From contig JAEBDY010000002.1 of the NCBI GenBank assembly GCA_049997955.1, positions 496,001-560,000 on the forward strand: a DNA stretch of 64,000 nt, written 5' to 3'. Numbering within the stretch: the first letter of the stretch is position 1; every line of letters starts with the position of its first letter. The notes below the pieces were generated by a model. That model worked only from the letters and a program-made list of their open reading frames with translations. It was not told where the DNA came from and made no database searches. Shown here piece after piece: positions 1-8,510 of the stretch. A program made the position numbers and the translations under genes. This stretch comes from Umezawaea sp049997955 (lineage in GTDB: Bacteria; Actinomycetota; Actinomycetes; Mycobacteriales; Pseudonocardiaceae).

Positions 1-527
1 GGCTCGGCCACCTCGTCGCCGCCCTCGCCCTTGAAGACCGGGGTGTCGTAGACGTGGGCCTCGCGGTCGGTCAGGTGGGACGGCTTGCGCTTGAGGCGGC
101 CGGGGACGACGTGGGCCCCGTCGCGCTGGGCCTGGAAGAACTCGACGTTCTTCGCCGCCAACGGGGCGAACAGCTTCTCCGGCTCGTCGATCCTGAACGT
201 CGGCGAGGTGGTCCCGGCGACCTTGATCCGGTACGTGCCGGTCCTGGTCACCCCGCTGAAGTCGATCGGCTGCACGGCGGTGTGGCCCGCGTTCCAACCG
301 CCGCGCGACGCGCCCACCCTGCCGGTCAGCACGGACCGGCCCGAGCTGTCGAGGACGGCGAACGCGGCGTCCGCGGCGGCGGGCGCGAGGAGGTAGGCCT
401 GTTTGCTCTCCGTGGAGCCGTAGCCGATCTGGTCCAGCCGGATCTGGCCTACCGGGGCGGCCTGGGCGGGCACCGCCACCAGTCCGGTGACCGCCACCGC
501 CGTGACGAGGGCGTGGGTGAGACGCAT
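1..527 (-). CDS. secreted glycoside hydrolase family 9 (endoglucanase), N-terminal part
   Basis: Leftward gene running off the window edge, so only the first 175 codons are visible. Translation from the ATG at 527 gives a Sec signal peptide (positive MRLTHA, hydrophobic core, AQA cleavage near residue 23). An Ig-like module typical of the cellulase CelD_N domain follows, with IRLDQIGYG around residues 29-37 and GTYRIKV near 97. The GH9 catalytic (alpha/alpha)6 barrel would lie outside the window. AAGGAG sits 5 bases before the start. The product would be exported to hydrolyse cellulose or a related beta-glucan. No other polysaccharide gene adjoins it. The GH9 call rests on the CelD_N type alone, so another enzyme carrying this module is possible. 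Confidence 0.75.
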   Translation of the reverse strand, partial: MRLTHALVTAVAVTGLVAVPAQAAPVGQIRLDQIGYGSTESKQAYLLAPAAADAAFAVLDSSGRSVLTGRVGASRGGWNAGHTAVQPIDFSGVTRTGTYRIKVAGTTSPTFRIDEPEKLFAPLAAKNVEFFQAQRDGAHVVPGRLKRKPSHLTDREAHVYDTPVFKGEGGDEVAE

Positions 528-563
528 GGGACTCCTTGTGCGGACCGGCGGCGGTGGCCCTTT

Positions 564-581
564 GGTAAGAAAGTTGCCTAA
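564..581 (-). promoter_or_regulatory. candidate operator/promoter element of the GH9 gene
   Basis: Read on the minus strand the site is TTAGGCAACTTTCTTACC, an imperfect palindrome about 40 bases upstream of the GH9 start codon. It resembles the TTAGGAAACTTTCCTAA-type element I recall upstream of many actinobacterial secreted polysaccharide-degrading enzymes. The binding protein is unknown to me. This is similarity by eye only. Confidence 0.35.
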
Positions 582-614
582 TTAGTCGGGAAGACTAGCC
601 GCCGGTCGCCGGGG

Positions 615-1640
615 TCACCAGTCCTCTGGCGGCTCCAGGAACGCCTTGCCCAGGTCGCGGGTCAGGGAGAGGGCCCGGCGGACCCAGCGGTCGGACGCCC
701 CGGCCATTCCGCAGGTGGGTGTGGGCACGGCGAGGTCGGTCAGCACCGTGCGCGGGAAGCCCAGGCGGTCGGCCAGCTCCAACGCGGGCTTCGCGAGGCC
801 GCGCAGGTCGATCTTCGCGTCCGGGTCCGTGCTGGGCACCAGCCCCAGCCACAGCGAGGTGCCCGCCTGCCAGGCTTCCCCGAGTTCGTCGGCCACCTCC
901 TTGCCCGCGCCGCGGAGCAGGGAGACGTCCAGGGCCACGGCCGTCGCGCCCGCTTCGCGGAAGAGCGTGACGGGGGGCTTGGGGGCGCAGCAGTGGACGA
1001 TCGCGCCCGGACCCGCCACGTCGATGATCGCGGCCAGGACGTCGCGGGCGTCCGGTTCCGGGACGGCGCGGACGGTGCCGAGCTTCGACGGGGTGGGCAG
1101 GAGCCCGGCGAGGACCGCGGGCAGTCCGGGCTCGTCCACCTGCACGACGACCTGGGCGCCGGTCCGCTTCCGGACCTCCGCGACGTGCAGGCGCAGCCCC
1201 TCGGCCAGGGATTCGGTGAACTCCTTCACCGCGCCCGGATCGGTCAGCACGCGGTGGCCGCGCACGAGTTCCACGTTCGACATCAACGTCCACGGCCCGG
1301 CGATCTGGATCTTCACGACCTCGGGCTTGAGGTTGACGTCCTGCACGGCTTCCTCGAACGCGTCGAGGTCGTAGCGCATCAGGTCGGTGGCCCGGCGGTG
1401 GTCGCGGCCGGGGTGCGCGGTCACGCGGTAGCCGGACGGGACGACCTCGATCGGGATGTCCACGAGCAGACCGGCGGTGCGGCCGACGAGGTCGGCTCCC
1501 ACTCCCCGATCGGGGAGTTCGGGCAGGTGCGGCAACAACGGCAGCTCGCCGAGGACGATGCGCGACGCCTCGCGCGGATCCGTGCCGGGCAGTGAGCCGA
1601 TGCCGGTGGCGGAGCCGGGTTTCCAAGGGGTCGTGTTCAC
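615..1640 (-). CDS. MetE-like / cobalamin-independent methionine synthase C-domain family protein
   Basis: 341 aa single-domain relative of the C-terminal, zinc-binding methyltransferase domain of MetE, in the UROD/MetE-like TIM-barrel superfamily. Visible signatures are TGIGSLPGTD at the N-terminus, QIAGPWTL mid-protein, VVVQVDEPGLP, IVHCCAPKP (candidate metal-binding Cys) and TPTCGMAG near the C-terminus. It is about half the length of full MetE and lacks the N-terminal barrel, so it is unlikely to be the housekeeping methionine synthase. Mycobacteria carry a similar stand-alone protein (Rv3015c) of unsettled function. The GTG start at 1640 overlaps the stop of the upstream kinase gene (GTGA), which suggests translational coupling. 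Substrate unknown. Confidence 0.8.
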   Translation of the reverse strand: MNTTPWKPGSATGIGSLPGTDPREASRIVLGELPLLPHLPELPDRGVGADLVGRTAGLLVDIPIEVVPSGYRVTAHPGRDHRRATDLMRYDLDAFEEAVQDVNLKPEVVKIQIAGPWTLMSNVELVRGHRVLTDPGAVKEFTESLAEGLRLHVAEVRKRTGAQVVVQVDEPGLPAVLAGLLPTPSKLGTVRAVPEPDARDVLAAIIDVAGPGAIVHCCAPKPPVTLFREAGATAVALDVSLLRGAGKEVADELGEAWQAGTSLWLGLVPSTDPDAKIDLRGLAKPALELADRLGFPRTVLTDLAVPTPTCGMAGASDRWVRRALSLTRDLGKAFLEPPEDW

Positions 1641-2554
1641 GTCGACAGTGTCGCACCGGCCAGGAGGTCCGCCGTGCGCAGGAAGCGGGCGCTCGCGTCG
1701 TGGCCCGCGAAGTCGAGGAGGTACAGGCCGGTGGACACGCGTTCGAGGAACCCCCACTCCCAGATGGCGGTCGCGGACAGGCCGGAGCCGTCGGCCAGGA
1801 CGGCGCAGTAGCGGCGGGCCGTGGCGACCGGGTCGGGGGCGGCCAGGAGTTCGTCGCACCAGTCGCGGAGGACGACGCCGAGGTCGTACGCCGGGTCGTC
1901 GACGAAGCCCTCCGGGTCGATGAAGACGTAGCCCGCTTCCGCGCCGGGGCGGGGCGCCAGGACGCGGAGGGCGTTGCCGGGGTGGGGATCGCCGTGGACG
2001 ACGACGTGGGTGGACGGGTCGGAGCCCGCTCGGCGGTCCGCGAAGCGCATGGCCTGGCTGTACGCCCGCTGGGAACAGGGCCTGCCGTGCCCGTGCCACA
2101 GCGAGCGCACCAGCTCGGCCAGGTCCTCGGCCTTCGGCTGGGCGGGCTCGGTCGGCGGCAGCCACGCCCGGCGCAGCAGGCGGACCAGGACGTCCAGCGT
2201 CGGCTCGGGCGGCAGCGACAGCTCCGCGCCGAGGGCTTCCAGGAGCAGGGCGTCGTGGGCGGGTGACGTGGCCAACAGGCGGACGTAGCCGTTGCCGTCG
2301 GCGGCCCGGATCGTGCGGACCTGGCTCGCGGTGTCGTGGCCGGGCGCGACGAGCTTGAGGACCACCTGCTCACCGTCCGCCGTGCGGGCACCGGTGGCGT
2401 AGGAGGCGCTGCCCTCGGCGAACGGGCGGCCGAGGGTCAGGGACCACTCGGCGGCCAGGTCGGCGACCACGTCGGGGAGAGCCGCCAGCCAGCGCTCCCC
2501 CGGCTCGCCCAGGTGCGCCGCCTTCTGCCGGACCAGCTCCGGTACCTCGATCAC
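1637..2554 (-). CDS. aminoglycoside/hydroxyurea resistance kinase family (APH(6)-like) phosphotransferase
   Basis: 305 aa protein-kinase-fold small-molecule kinase. GSASYATGAR (about residues 48-57) with VVLKL (64-68) forms the nucleotide-binding lobe. The catalytic loop HGDPHPGN spans 187-194, with D189 as the expected base, and FIDPEGFVDDPAYDL is the metal-binding segment. The last pattern is typical of the APH_6_hur family, which includes streptomycin 6-kinases. The gene precedes and overlaps the MetE-like gene by 4 bases, so the two form an operon. Resistance is possible, but many members phosphorylate unknown metabolites and no antibiotic genes of the matching class are adjacent. Confidence 0.75.
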   Translation of the reverse strand: MIEVPELVRQKAAHLGEPGERWLAALPDVVADLAAEWSLTLGRPFAEGSASYATGARTADGEQVVLKLVAPGHDTASQVRTIRAADGNGYVRLLATSPAHDALLLEALGAELSLPPEPTLDVLVRLLRRAWLPPTEPAQPKAEDLAELVRSLWHGHGRPCSQRAYSQAMRFADRRAGSDPSTHVVVHGDPHPGNALRVLAPRPGAEAGYVFIDPEGFVDDPAYDLGVVLRDWCDELLAAPDPVATARRYCAVLADGSGLSATAIWEWGFLERVSTGLYLLDFAGHDASARFLRTADLLAGATLST

Positions 2555-2593
2555 GCGTCGATGATCGAGGTGCGCCCGGACTCGCGCCAGCGG

Positions 2594-3463
2594 TTATCGG
2601 TGCGCGGCGGGCTGGGCTTGCGGGAACGCGGCGTTGACGGCGGCGAGGTCGGCGGTGGTCAGCTTGATGCCCGCGGCGGCGACGTTCTGCTCCACCCGCT
2701 CGGGGCGCTTGGTGCCGGGGATCGGGGTGGTGTTGTCGTGCGCGTGGACCCAGGCGAGCGCGAACTGGGCCGGGGTGACGCCCTTCTCGTCCGCCAGCGC
2801 CTTCAGGCGGTCGTCGGTGATCGCACCGCGGCCCAGCGGCGCGCTCGGGACGAACCCGATGCCGAGTTCGCGGCACGTCGCCAGCACCCCGTCGCGCTCC
2901 GGTCCCCTGGAGAGCAGGGAGAACTCCGACTGCACGGCCGTGACGGGGTGGATGAGGTGCGCCCGGCGGATGACCTCCGGCGACACGTCGCCGAGGCCGA
3001 TGTAGCGGATCTTGCCCGCCATGAACACGTCGGCCAACGCGTCCATCGTGTCCTCGATCGGGATCTCGGGGTCGACGCGCTCCAGGTAGTACAGGTCGAT
3101 GTAGTCGGTGCCGAGGTGCCTCAGCGAGCGGTCGACGGCCCGGTTCACGTACTCGGCGGTGCCGTTGACGTCGTGCGAAAGGCCGTCGTCGTCCAGCTCC
3201 ACGGCGAACTTCGTCGCCAGCTGCACGTCGTCGCGGCGGCCCGCGACGGCCTTGCCGACCAGGACCTCGTTGGTGAACGGGCCGAAGCCCTCCGCGGTGT
3301 CGAAGAACGTGACGCCGAGGTCGAGCGCGCGCCGCACGGTCGCGGTGGACTCCGCGGCGTAGCGGTCGCTCATGCCCATGCAGCCGAGGCCCTGGGTGGA
3401 GACGAGGAGACCCTGGCTGCCGAGGGGGCGCTTGCCGAGGGGCGTGGAGTTCTGGTCGACCAT
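2594..3463 (-). CDS. aldo/keto reductase-like protein with altered catalytic tetrad
   Basis: 289 aa AKR of the AKR11/13-like group (LGSQGLLVSTQGLGCMGMS at the N-terminus, IGLGDVSPE, TPIPGTKRPERVEQN for NADPH binding). The usual Asp-Tyr-Lys-His tetrad reads differently here. Asp is kept in FFDTAEGFG, but the Tyr is Phe. Lys is kept in LATKFA. The His of the normal QHRVDP segment is Glu in YLERVDP. The codons are unambiguous (TTC and GAG). The start ATG at 3463 was preferred to upstream ATGs because the family begins about 20 residues before LGTQGL. It may be a reductase with changed specificity or a catalytically impaired member. Confidence 0.85.
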   Translation of the reverse strand: MVDQNSTPLGKRPLGSQGLLVSTQGLGCMGMSDRYAAESTATVRRALDLGVTFFDTAEGFGPFTNEVLVGKAVAGRRDDVQLATKFAVELDDDGLSHDVNGTAEYVNRAVDRSLRHLGTDYIDLYYLERVDPEIPIEDTMDALADVFMAGKIRYIGLGDVSPEVIRRAHLIHPVTAVQSEFSLLSRGPERDGVLATCRELGIGFVPSAPLGRGAITDDRLKALADEKGVTPAQFALAWVHAHDNTTPIPGTKRPERVEQNVAAAGIKLTTADLAAVNAAFPQAQPAAHR

Positions 3464-3764
3464 CGAAACAGTCTCGCCGATTCGTGTTGCCGGACGACCA
3501 CTAGGCCTCGGAACTGTTAAAAGGTCTAGACCCATTGACGGCCACGGCCCAGACCACCTACGGTCACGGTCTCGGTGCTCACCGTGGCCGAGCATCCCCC
3601 GATCGTGGTGTGGGAGCACGTCGCGCCCCGTACTCCCACACCACTCCTTTTCCTGAAACGGTTATCCCCGCACAATGGGATTGGTTTCACGGCGTGGAAT
3701 CGGCTTCAAGCTTGATCACATGGCCGATATGCAGAGGCCCCCGAAGACCTTGAACCGCATGAGG
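3464..3764. other. non-coding spacer
   Basis: About 300 bases between the aldo/keto reductase start and the end of the next leftward gene. It must hold the reductase promoter. I see no convincing hairpin, repeat or conserved open frame. Confidence 0.5.
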
Positions 3765-4136
3765 TCAGGTTCGTGGCTGCCGCGAAGCGGCGTTGAGCGC
3801 CACCGCCTCCAGCACCACCACCCCGGCGACCACGACGGCCTGGGCGAGCACCAGCCACGTGCCGAGCGCGGTGATCCCGAACCAGCCCAGCTCGGCGGTC
3901 AGCACGCTGTCGACCACCCACAGCAGGTTGACGAGGATGACGATCTTCACCAGCGTGCGGCGCGGGTGCACGCCGACGAAGAAGATGCCCGCGCCGAGGG
4001 CGAGCAGGAAGATGCCGATGGGAATCACCGGCAGGCCCAGTTCCGTGCCGAACGGCATGGCCAGCGCACCCAGTGCCGCCGCGCCGACGCCGTCGGCCTT
4101 GAGTGCGAAGCGGAGAAGTCGGTCGTTGTTGTCCAT
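3765..4136 (-). CDS. small integral membrane protein
   Basis: 123 aa, mostly hydrophobic, with four predicted membrane segments (about residues 15-32, 37-54, 64-82 and 89-112) and short charged loops (HPRRTLVK between segments 2 and 3). It starts MDNNDRLLRFALK. It resembles the many four-helix actinobacterial hypothetical proteins without a defined role. It is transcribed leftward with the reductase but separated by 300 bases, so it is probably its own unit. No catalytic motif is visible. Confidence 0.65.
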   Translation of the reverse strand: MDNNDRLLRFALKADGVGAAALGALAMPFGTELGLPVIPIGIFLLALGAGIFFVGVHPRRTLVKIVILVNLLWVVDSVLTAELGWFGITALGTWLVLAQAVVVAGVVVLEAVALNAASRQPRT

Positions 4137-4199
4137 GACCCGAAAGCTAGGGTCGGCGGCACTGCCGAAACCACGCCGAACGCTGCCAACTCCTGCCAG

Positions 4200-5408
4200 T
4201 CACCGGTGCTCGACCTGGGAGGACAGGTCCGCCGCCACCAGTTTCGCCCCGGCGTTCTGCCAGTTGTGCAGGGTCCGCTCCGGGACCTGTCCGACGAACC
4301 ACGCGAGGGCCTTCTTCGATTCCGGGTCGAGGTCTTCGCGTTTCGTGCGCACGCTGTACGGGCGGATTCCGGCGATGTAGTAGAAGTACAGCGCGTTGTA
4401 GTGGCGCCATTCGTCGCTGGTGCCGAAATCGCCGTCCCGCGGTTTCAAGCGGGTGATGCACTCCAGCAGCAGAGCCTTCAGCTCGACGGCCCTTTCGACC
4501 GGCTGGTCGGCCACTCCCCTGGCCGCGAGCCGGGTCGTGATGACGGGGAGGCTCGCCAACGGGCTGGCGACCAGCTTGCCGAGGTCGCCGTAGTGGCTGA
4601 GGGCTCGGCGGGTCAGGCGGGCGAACTCGTTGTCGTCCACCTCGGCCAGCGGGTCGCGGCGGGGCAGGGCGTCGATCACCTCGCGGAGTGCGGCGCGGTC
4701 CTTCGCGAGGCCGGGCAGGACCAGTCTGTCGGCCGCCGCGGACAACGGGCTCGCCAGGACCTGGACGGCGACGGCGGCGGCGATCGTGCCGAACAGCAGC
4801 GGTTCCAACCGGGCCCCGGTGCTGAGCATGAAGACCACCACCTGAGCGCCGAACAGCACCGCCGTGCCGAGCGAGACCACCAGCGAGCGGACCATGTCGG
4901 CGCGCACGGCCTCGCCCTCGTCGAACGCGTCCGCCACCGCGACCGCGATGCCGAACAGGACGAGGTCCACCGCCAGGGAACCGAGCACCAGGGGTTTCGG
5001 CAGGAGGCCGAAACCGAGCAGCGCGGCGCCGATCCCGAACATCAGCGTCGCGGCCGCAGGCACCGCCACGACGCGACGTGGGCGGTGGCGCAGGAACAGA
5101 CCGAAGGCCACCGCGAGTGGAACCACCGCGACGACCGGGAAGAAAGCCGCCGCCGCGAGAACCGGGACGACCGAGAAACGCCACCACAGCTCGAAACGAG
5201 CGGGCAGCCAGCACGTGATCGCACCCGCCCAGGCCACGGCGGGCACCGCGAGCAGCACCGGCGGAACCGGGTCGAAAGCGATTACCACCGCGAACACGAG
5301 CAGTCCAGCCGCCGTTCGGCGCAGCAGCGGTTTTCGCACATCCCTTGCGAGCAGGTAGAGCCCTAGCCACCAGGCGAAACCGAATGACACCACCGTTACG
5401 GGGAACAC
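4200..5408 (-). CDS. multi-pass membrane protein with C-terminal cytoplasmic domain
   Basis: 402 aa. The N-terminal ~235 residues contain seven or eight hydrophobic helices (beginning MFPVTVVSFGFAWWLGLYLL). The C-terminal ~165 residues are soluble and helical, with a conserved-looking block SDEWRHYNALYFYYIAGIRP near 335-354 followed by a charged tail. The arrangement, a sensor-like helix bundle plus a cytosolic domain, is reminiscent of actinobacterial receptor-like proteins, but I do not recognise the soluble domain. It is divergently transcribed from the 5464 gene with only 55 bases between them. Function unknown. Confidence 0.7.
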   Translation of the reverse strand: MFPVTVVSFGFAWWLGLYLLARDVRKPLLRRTAAGLLVFAVVIAFDPVPPVLLAVPAVAWAGAITCWLPARFELWWRFSVVPVLAAAAFFPVVAVVPLAVAFGLFLRHRPRRVVAVPAAATLMFGIGAALLGFGLLPKPLVLGSLAVDLVLFGIAVAVADAFDEGEAVRADMVRSLVVSLGTAVLFGAQVVVFMLSTGARLEPLLFGTIAAAVAVQVLASPLSAAADRLVLPGLAKDRAALREVIDALPRRDPLAEVDDNEFARLTRRALSHYGDLGKLVASPLASLPVITTRLAARGVADQPVERAVELKALLLECITRLKPRDGDFGTSDEWRHYNALYFYYIAGIRPYSVRTKREDLDPESKKALAWFVGQVPERTLHNWQNAGAKLVAADLSSQVEHR

Positions 5409-5463
5409 CTGACAATCCTACGATCGGGCGAAGAATCGGCAGCCCATTGCGCGGCTTGAGAGC

Positions 5464-5982
5464 ATGTGGGCCATGCCAGTCGAGGTGACGTTGCACCGAG
5501 CGGCCCAAGAACTCACGCGAGGCGATCTGGCGAGCGTCCTCCGCGCGCGGCAGAGGCTCGCCGGGCTCGTCGGGACCTACCCCACCCGGTTGGACCTCCG
5601 GGACAAGCTCGCGGCCGTCTACCGCCTGCTCGGCAATGCCGTGCAGGCCGGTCGGTGGAGCTACCTGTCGGAGGTCCGCGACGACGTGGAGGTGCTGGCG
5701 TTCCACCACGCGTACAAGACACCGGTGGCGCGGCTGACGGCGATGAACTGGACCGGCGGCGAGGGCGCGGCCGAGACCGAGACGGCCCGCACGCGGCTGA
5801 TGGCGCTGCACCAGGCCGCCACCGAGCAGATCCAGGACGAGCTGGTCGTGGCGGAGCAGGAGCCGTCGCGGTCGTGGATCGCGTGCGCGCTGATCGCACT
5901 CGGGCTGGCGGTGCTGGCCGTCCTCATCGTGACGGGAGCCATAACCGTCGTGCGGTTCGGGTACCGCATCCTGGTGGCATGA
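5464..5982 (+). CDS. DUF6584-family protein with C-terminal membrane anchor
   Basis: 172 aa. The N-terminal half matches what I recall of DUF6584: RARQRLAGLVGTYP, then LRDKLAAVYRLLGNAVQAGRW, a TPR-like helical pair followed by an aromatic RWSYL turn. The C-terminus has one hydrophobic segment (about 138-160) followed by a short basic tail, so the protein is probably tail-anchored with the helical domain in the cytosol. Starts at 5464 (ATG) and 5473 (ATG) are both possible. GAGAG lies just upstream of the first. The stop overlaps the ATG of the next gene by 4 bases (ATGA). Function unknown. Confidence 0.65.
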   Translation: MWAMPVEVTLHRAAQELTRGDLASVLRARQRLAGLVGTYPTRLDLRDKLAAVYRLLGNAVQAGRWSYLSEVRDDVEVLAFHHAYKTPVARLTAMNWTGGEGAAETETARTRLMALHQAATEQIQDELVVAEQEPSRSWIACALIALGLAVLAVLIVTGAITVVRFGYRILVA

Positions 5983-6854
5983 CCATCGACGTCGCCGCCG
6001 CGGCCGACCGCATCCGCCCGCACGCCCGCCGGACCCCGCTGTGGCGGGTCGAGGTGGACGGCCGCCCGCTGGTGCTGAAGCTGGAGCACCTCCAGCTGAC
6101 CGGGTCGTTCAAGATCCGCGGCGCGCTGAACACGCTGATCGCCGGGGGCGGGCCGGACACCGTGGTCACGGCGTCCGGCGGCAACCACGGGCTCGGGGTC
6201 GCGAAGGCCGCGCAGCTGCTCGGGGTGTCGGCGACGGTGTTCGTGCCGACGTCGGCGCCCGAGGGGAAGGTGCGGCGGATCGAGGCCGCCGGGGCGAAGC
6301 TGGTCCGGCACGGGGCGTCGTACGCCGAGGCCGTCGTCGCCGCGCGGGAGTTCCCCGGCACGTACGTCGAGGCGTACAACGACCCGCTGGTCATCGCCGG
6401 GCAGGGCACGGTGGGGCTGGAGATCGTCGCCGACCTGCCGGAGGTGGACAGCGTGGCCGTGGCGGTCGGCGGTGGCGGGCTGGTGTCCGGGATCGCGTCG
6501 GCCGTCGGCGACCGGCTCACGGTCGCGGTCGAGCCGGTCGGCTGCTCCGCCCTGCACAACGCCCTCGAAGCCGGTGCGCCGGTCGACGGGCCGGTGGAGT
6601 CCGTCGCCTCGTCCGCGCTGGGCGCCACCCGCATCGGCGACCTGCCGTTCGAGGTCCTGCGCGCGGCGCGGACGACGTCGCTGCTCGTCACCGATGCCGA
6701 GCTGCTCGCCGCCCGCGACCGGCTGTGGGAAGAGTTCCGGCTGGCCGTGGAGCCCGCGGCGGCGGTGCCGTTCGCGGCCTTCCTGGCGGGCAACGTGCCT
6801 GGTGAGCTGCCGTGCGTGGTGCTGTGCGGCTCGAACACCGATTGGACCCCCTGA
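5979..6854 (+). CDS. PLP-dependent threonine/serine dehydratase-like lyase
   Basis: 291 aa fold-type II PLP enzyme. The Schiff-base lysine is in GSFKIRGALN (about residue 42), the substrate loop is SGGNHGLG, and the phosphate-binding glycine run is VGGGGLVSG. This is the pattern of catabolic threonine dehydratases and serine racemases. It lacks the ACT regulatory domain of biosynthetic IlvA and is slightly shorter than average at its C-terminus (ends VVLCGSNTDWTP). It would deaminate L-threonine or L-serine to the 2-oxoacid. Its start overlaps the DUF6584 gene stop, suggesting co-translation. Confidence 0.85.
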   Translation: MTIDVAAAADRIRPHARRTPLWRVEVDGRPLVLKLEHLQLTGSFKIRGALNTLIAGGGPDTVVTASGGNHGLGVAKAAQLLGVSATVFVPTSAPEGKVRRIEAAGAKLVRHGASYAEAVVAAREFPGTYVEAYNDPLVIAGQGTVGLEIVADLPEVDSVAVAVGGGGLVSGIASAVGDRLTVAVEPVGCSALHNALEAGAPVDGPVESVASSALGATRIGDLPFEVLRAARTTSLLVTDAELLAARDRLWEEFRLAVEPAAAVPFAAFLAGNVPGELPCVVLCGSNTDWTP

Positions 6855-6877
6855 CCGGGCGGTGTCACGCTGGGCGG

Positions 6878-7192
6878 GTGGCAGACACCGACGCGCTCGA
6901 CGGGCTCGTCACCCAGCTCGGTCCCTACGGGGTTCGCGCTTCGAAGTTGTTCGGTGAACCGGCCCTCAAGGACGTCGAGGGCAAGGCCTTCGCGTGCCTG
7001 CACGAGGGCGAACTCGCGTGCCGCCTCGGGGAAGGCACCCGAGCCCACGCCGAAGCCCTGGAAATGGGCGACGCGCACCTGTTCGACCCGTCCGGAAACG
7101 GACGTCCGATGCGCGACTGGGTGTGCCTGCCCGCCGCGCACTCCTCGCGGTGGGCGGAGTTCGCCTCCGCCGCCATGTCCGTTCCGCACTGA
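6878..7192 (+). CDS. TfoX N-terminal domain-like small protein
   Basis: 104 aa from the GTG at 6878, chosen because upstream codons are non-conserved and overlap the previous gene's end region. The core SKLFGEPALKDVEGKAFACL followed by FDPSGNGRPMRDWVCLP is the TfoX_N pattern (an alpha/beta fold, SKMFG...GKAFAG...GRPMKEWV). In this stand-alone form it is common in actinobacteria, has no link to competence, and has no known activity. It sits 23 bases after the dehydratase and may share its transcript. Confidence 0.7.
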   Translation: MADTDALDGLVTQLGPYGVRASKLFGEPALKDVEGKAFACLHEGELACRLGEGTRAHAEALEMGDAHLFDPSGNGRPMRDWVCLPAAHSSRWAEFASAAMSVPH

Positions 7193-7287
7193 TCCGGCCG
7201 CACACCGCCGTACGCCTCCCGACGTAGGGAGCGGTGCCGCTTCCGGGCTGACGCCTTCCGCGTTCGACCCGTGCACGATTCGGTGCC

Positions 7288-7995
7288 ATGACAACGCGCA
7301 TCGGCTACCGGGTCGGCATCGTGCTGTTCGCGAGCGGGCTGCTCCACCTCCTGGTGTTCGCCGTCGACGGCGGGCCCTGGGAGGGACCGGTGTCGTGGCG
7401 GAAACCGGTGACGTTCGGGCTGTCGTTCGGGCTCACGCTGGCCACCGTCGTCTGGGTCGGGACGCTCGTGCGGGTCAAGCCGTTCGTCGTCGCGCTGTTC
7501 ACCGTGGCCTCGATCTCCGAGGTCCTCGGCATCACCGTGCAGGCGTGGCGGGAGGTGCCGTCGCACTTCAACGACGAGACGCCGTTCGACTCGGCCGTCT
7601 CGACCGGGCTCGCCGTCGGCGGCGGCGTGATCATCTTCTCGGTGGTGTGGCTGCTCGTCACGGCGTGGCGGGCGGAGCACCTGACGCCGAGCATGCTGCT
7701 GGCCGTGCGCGTCGGGACGGCGACGTTCCTGAGCGCCATGGCGTTCGGCGGCCTGATGATCGCCCGCGGCGCGACGGCCGTGCGGAGCGGCCAGGCCGCC
7801 GAGGCGTACGGCACCGCCGGGATCTTCAAGCCCGCCCACGGGGTCGCGATGCACGGCGTGCTCGTGCTGCCGCTGCTGGCGTGGCTCCTCACGTTCACGC
7901 CGCTGGAGGAGCGGCAGCGGACACGGGTGGTCGCGGGTGCCTCGGTGGCCTACCTGGCGCTGCTCGGAGCCGCCACCTGGTACTCGCTGCCGTGA
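7288..7995 (+). CDS. conserved integral membrane protein
   Basis: 235 aa with about seven predicted transmembrane helices. It has a conserved-looking loop after helix 1 (GPWEGPVSWRKPVTFGLSFG) and another centred on TVQAWREVPSHFNDETPFD, both strongly non-random in a membrane protein and likely functional. Charged residues W-R-K-P and the H/N/D cluster could bind a ligand or metal. I know of no characterised homologue. It stands alone between a 95-base spacer and a convergent leftward gene whose end is 4 bases away. Confidence 0.7.
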   Translation: MTTRIGYRVGIVLFASGLLHLLVFAVDGGPWEGPVSWRKPVTFGLSFGLTLATVVWVGTLVRVKPFVVALFTVASISEVLGITVQAWREVPSHFNDETPFDSAVSTGLAVGGGVIIFSVVWLLVTAWRAEHLTPSMLLAVRVGTATFLSAMAFGGLMIARGATAVRSGQAAEAYGTAGIFKPAHGVAMHGVLVLPLLAWLLTFTPLEERQRTRVVAGASVAYLALLGAATWYSLP

Positions 7996-7999
7996 GACC

Positions 8000-8425
8000 T
8001 CAGCCGAAGGTGGTGTGGCGCCGGTCGGTCTTCGGCACCACGAGCCGGGTGGCCGTCCAGTCGTCCGCGATCGGCGTGCCGGACGTGCTCGCCAGGCCCG
8101 CCACCACCGCCGCCTCGCTGATGTCGGCGAACTCGACGTAGCCAGGGCGCCCGATCTTCGGCGTGAGCACCCAGATGACGCCCGTGCCGTTCAGCTCCGA
8201 GGTGGCGTCGACCAGCGTGTCGGCGAGGTCGTCGTCCCCGTCCTCGAACCACACCAGCACGGCGTCCGCGGTCGCTTCGCGGTCGGTGGGGGCCAGCGCG
8301 TCGCCGGTCGCGGCCTCGACGGCGTCGCGGACCTCGTCGTCACCGGTCTCGCCGATCTCCTTGACGAACTGACCGGCCACCAGCTCAAGCCGGTCCGCCG
8401 CCGTTCTCGTCCCGCTCTGCGTCAT
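8000..8425 (-). CDS. DUF3052 family protein
   Basis: 141 aa acidic cytosolic protein. The pattern RLELVAGQFVKEIG, then DAVLVWFEDGDDDLADTLVDA, then GVIWVLTPKIGRPGYVE and a final DWTATRLVVPK matches the actinobacterial DUF3052 family, whose usual wording is VIWVLTPK-GRPGHVEPSDI. No function has been assigned that I know of. It is convergent with the membrane protein gene, with only 4 bases between stops. Start ATG at 8425. Confidence 0.8.
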   Translation of the reverse strand: MTQSGTRTAADRLELVAGQFVKEIGETGDDEVRDAVEAATGDALAPTDREATADAVLVWFEDGDDDLADTLVDATSELNGTGVIWVLTPKIGRPGYVEFADISEAAVVAGLASTSGTPIADDWTATRLVVPKTDRRHTTFG

Positions 8426-8510
8426 GCGGAGGAGCGTGCCACGACCGAACGCGTCGACGAAGACTCCGATCGGGGATCGTTGCGGCCTAACGGGTGAACG
8501 GCGGTGACTG

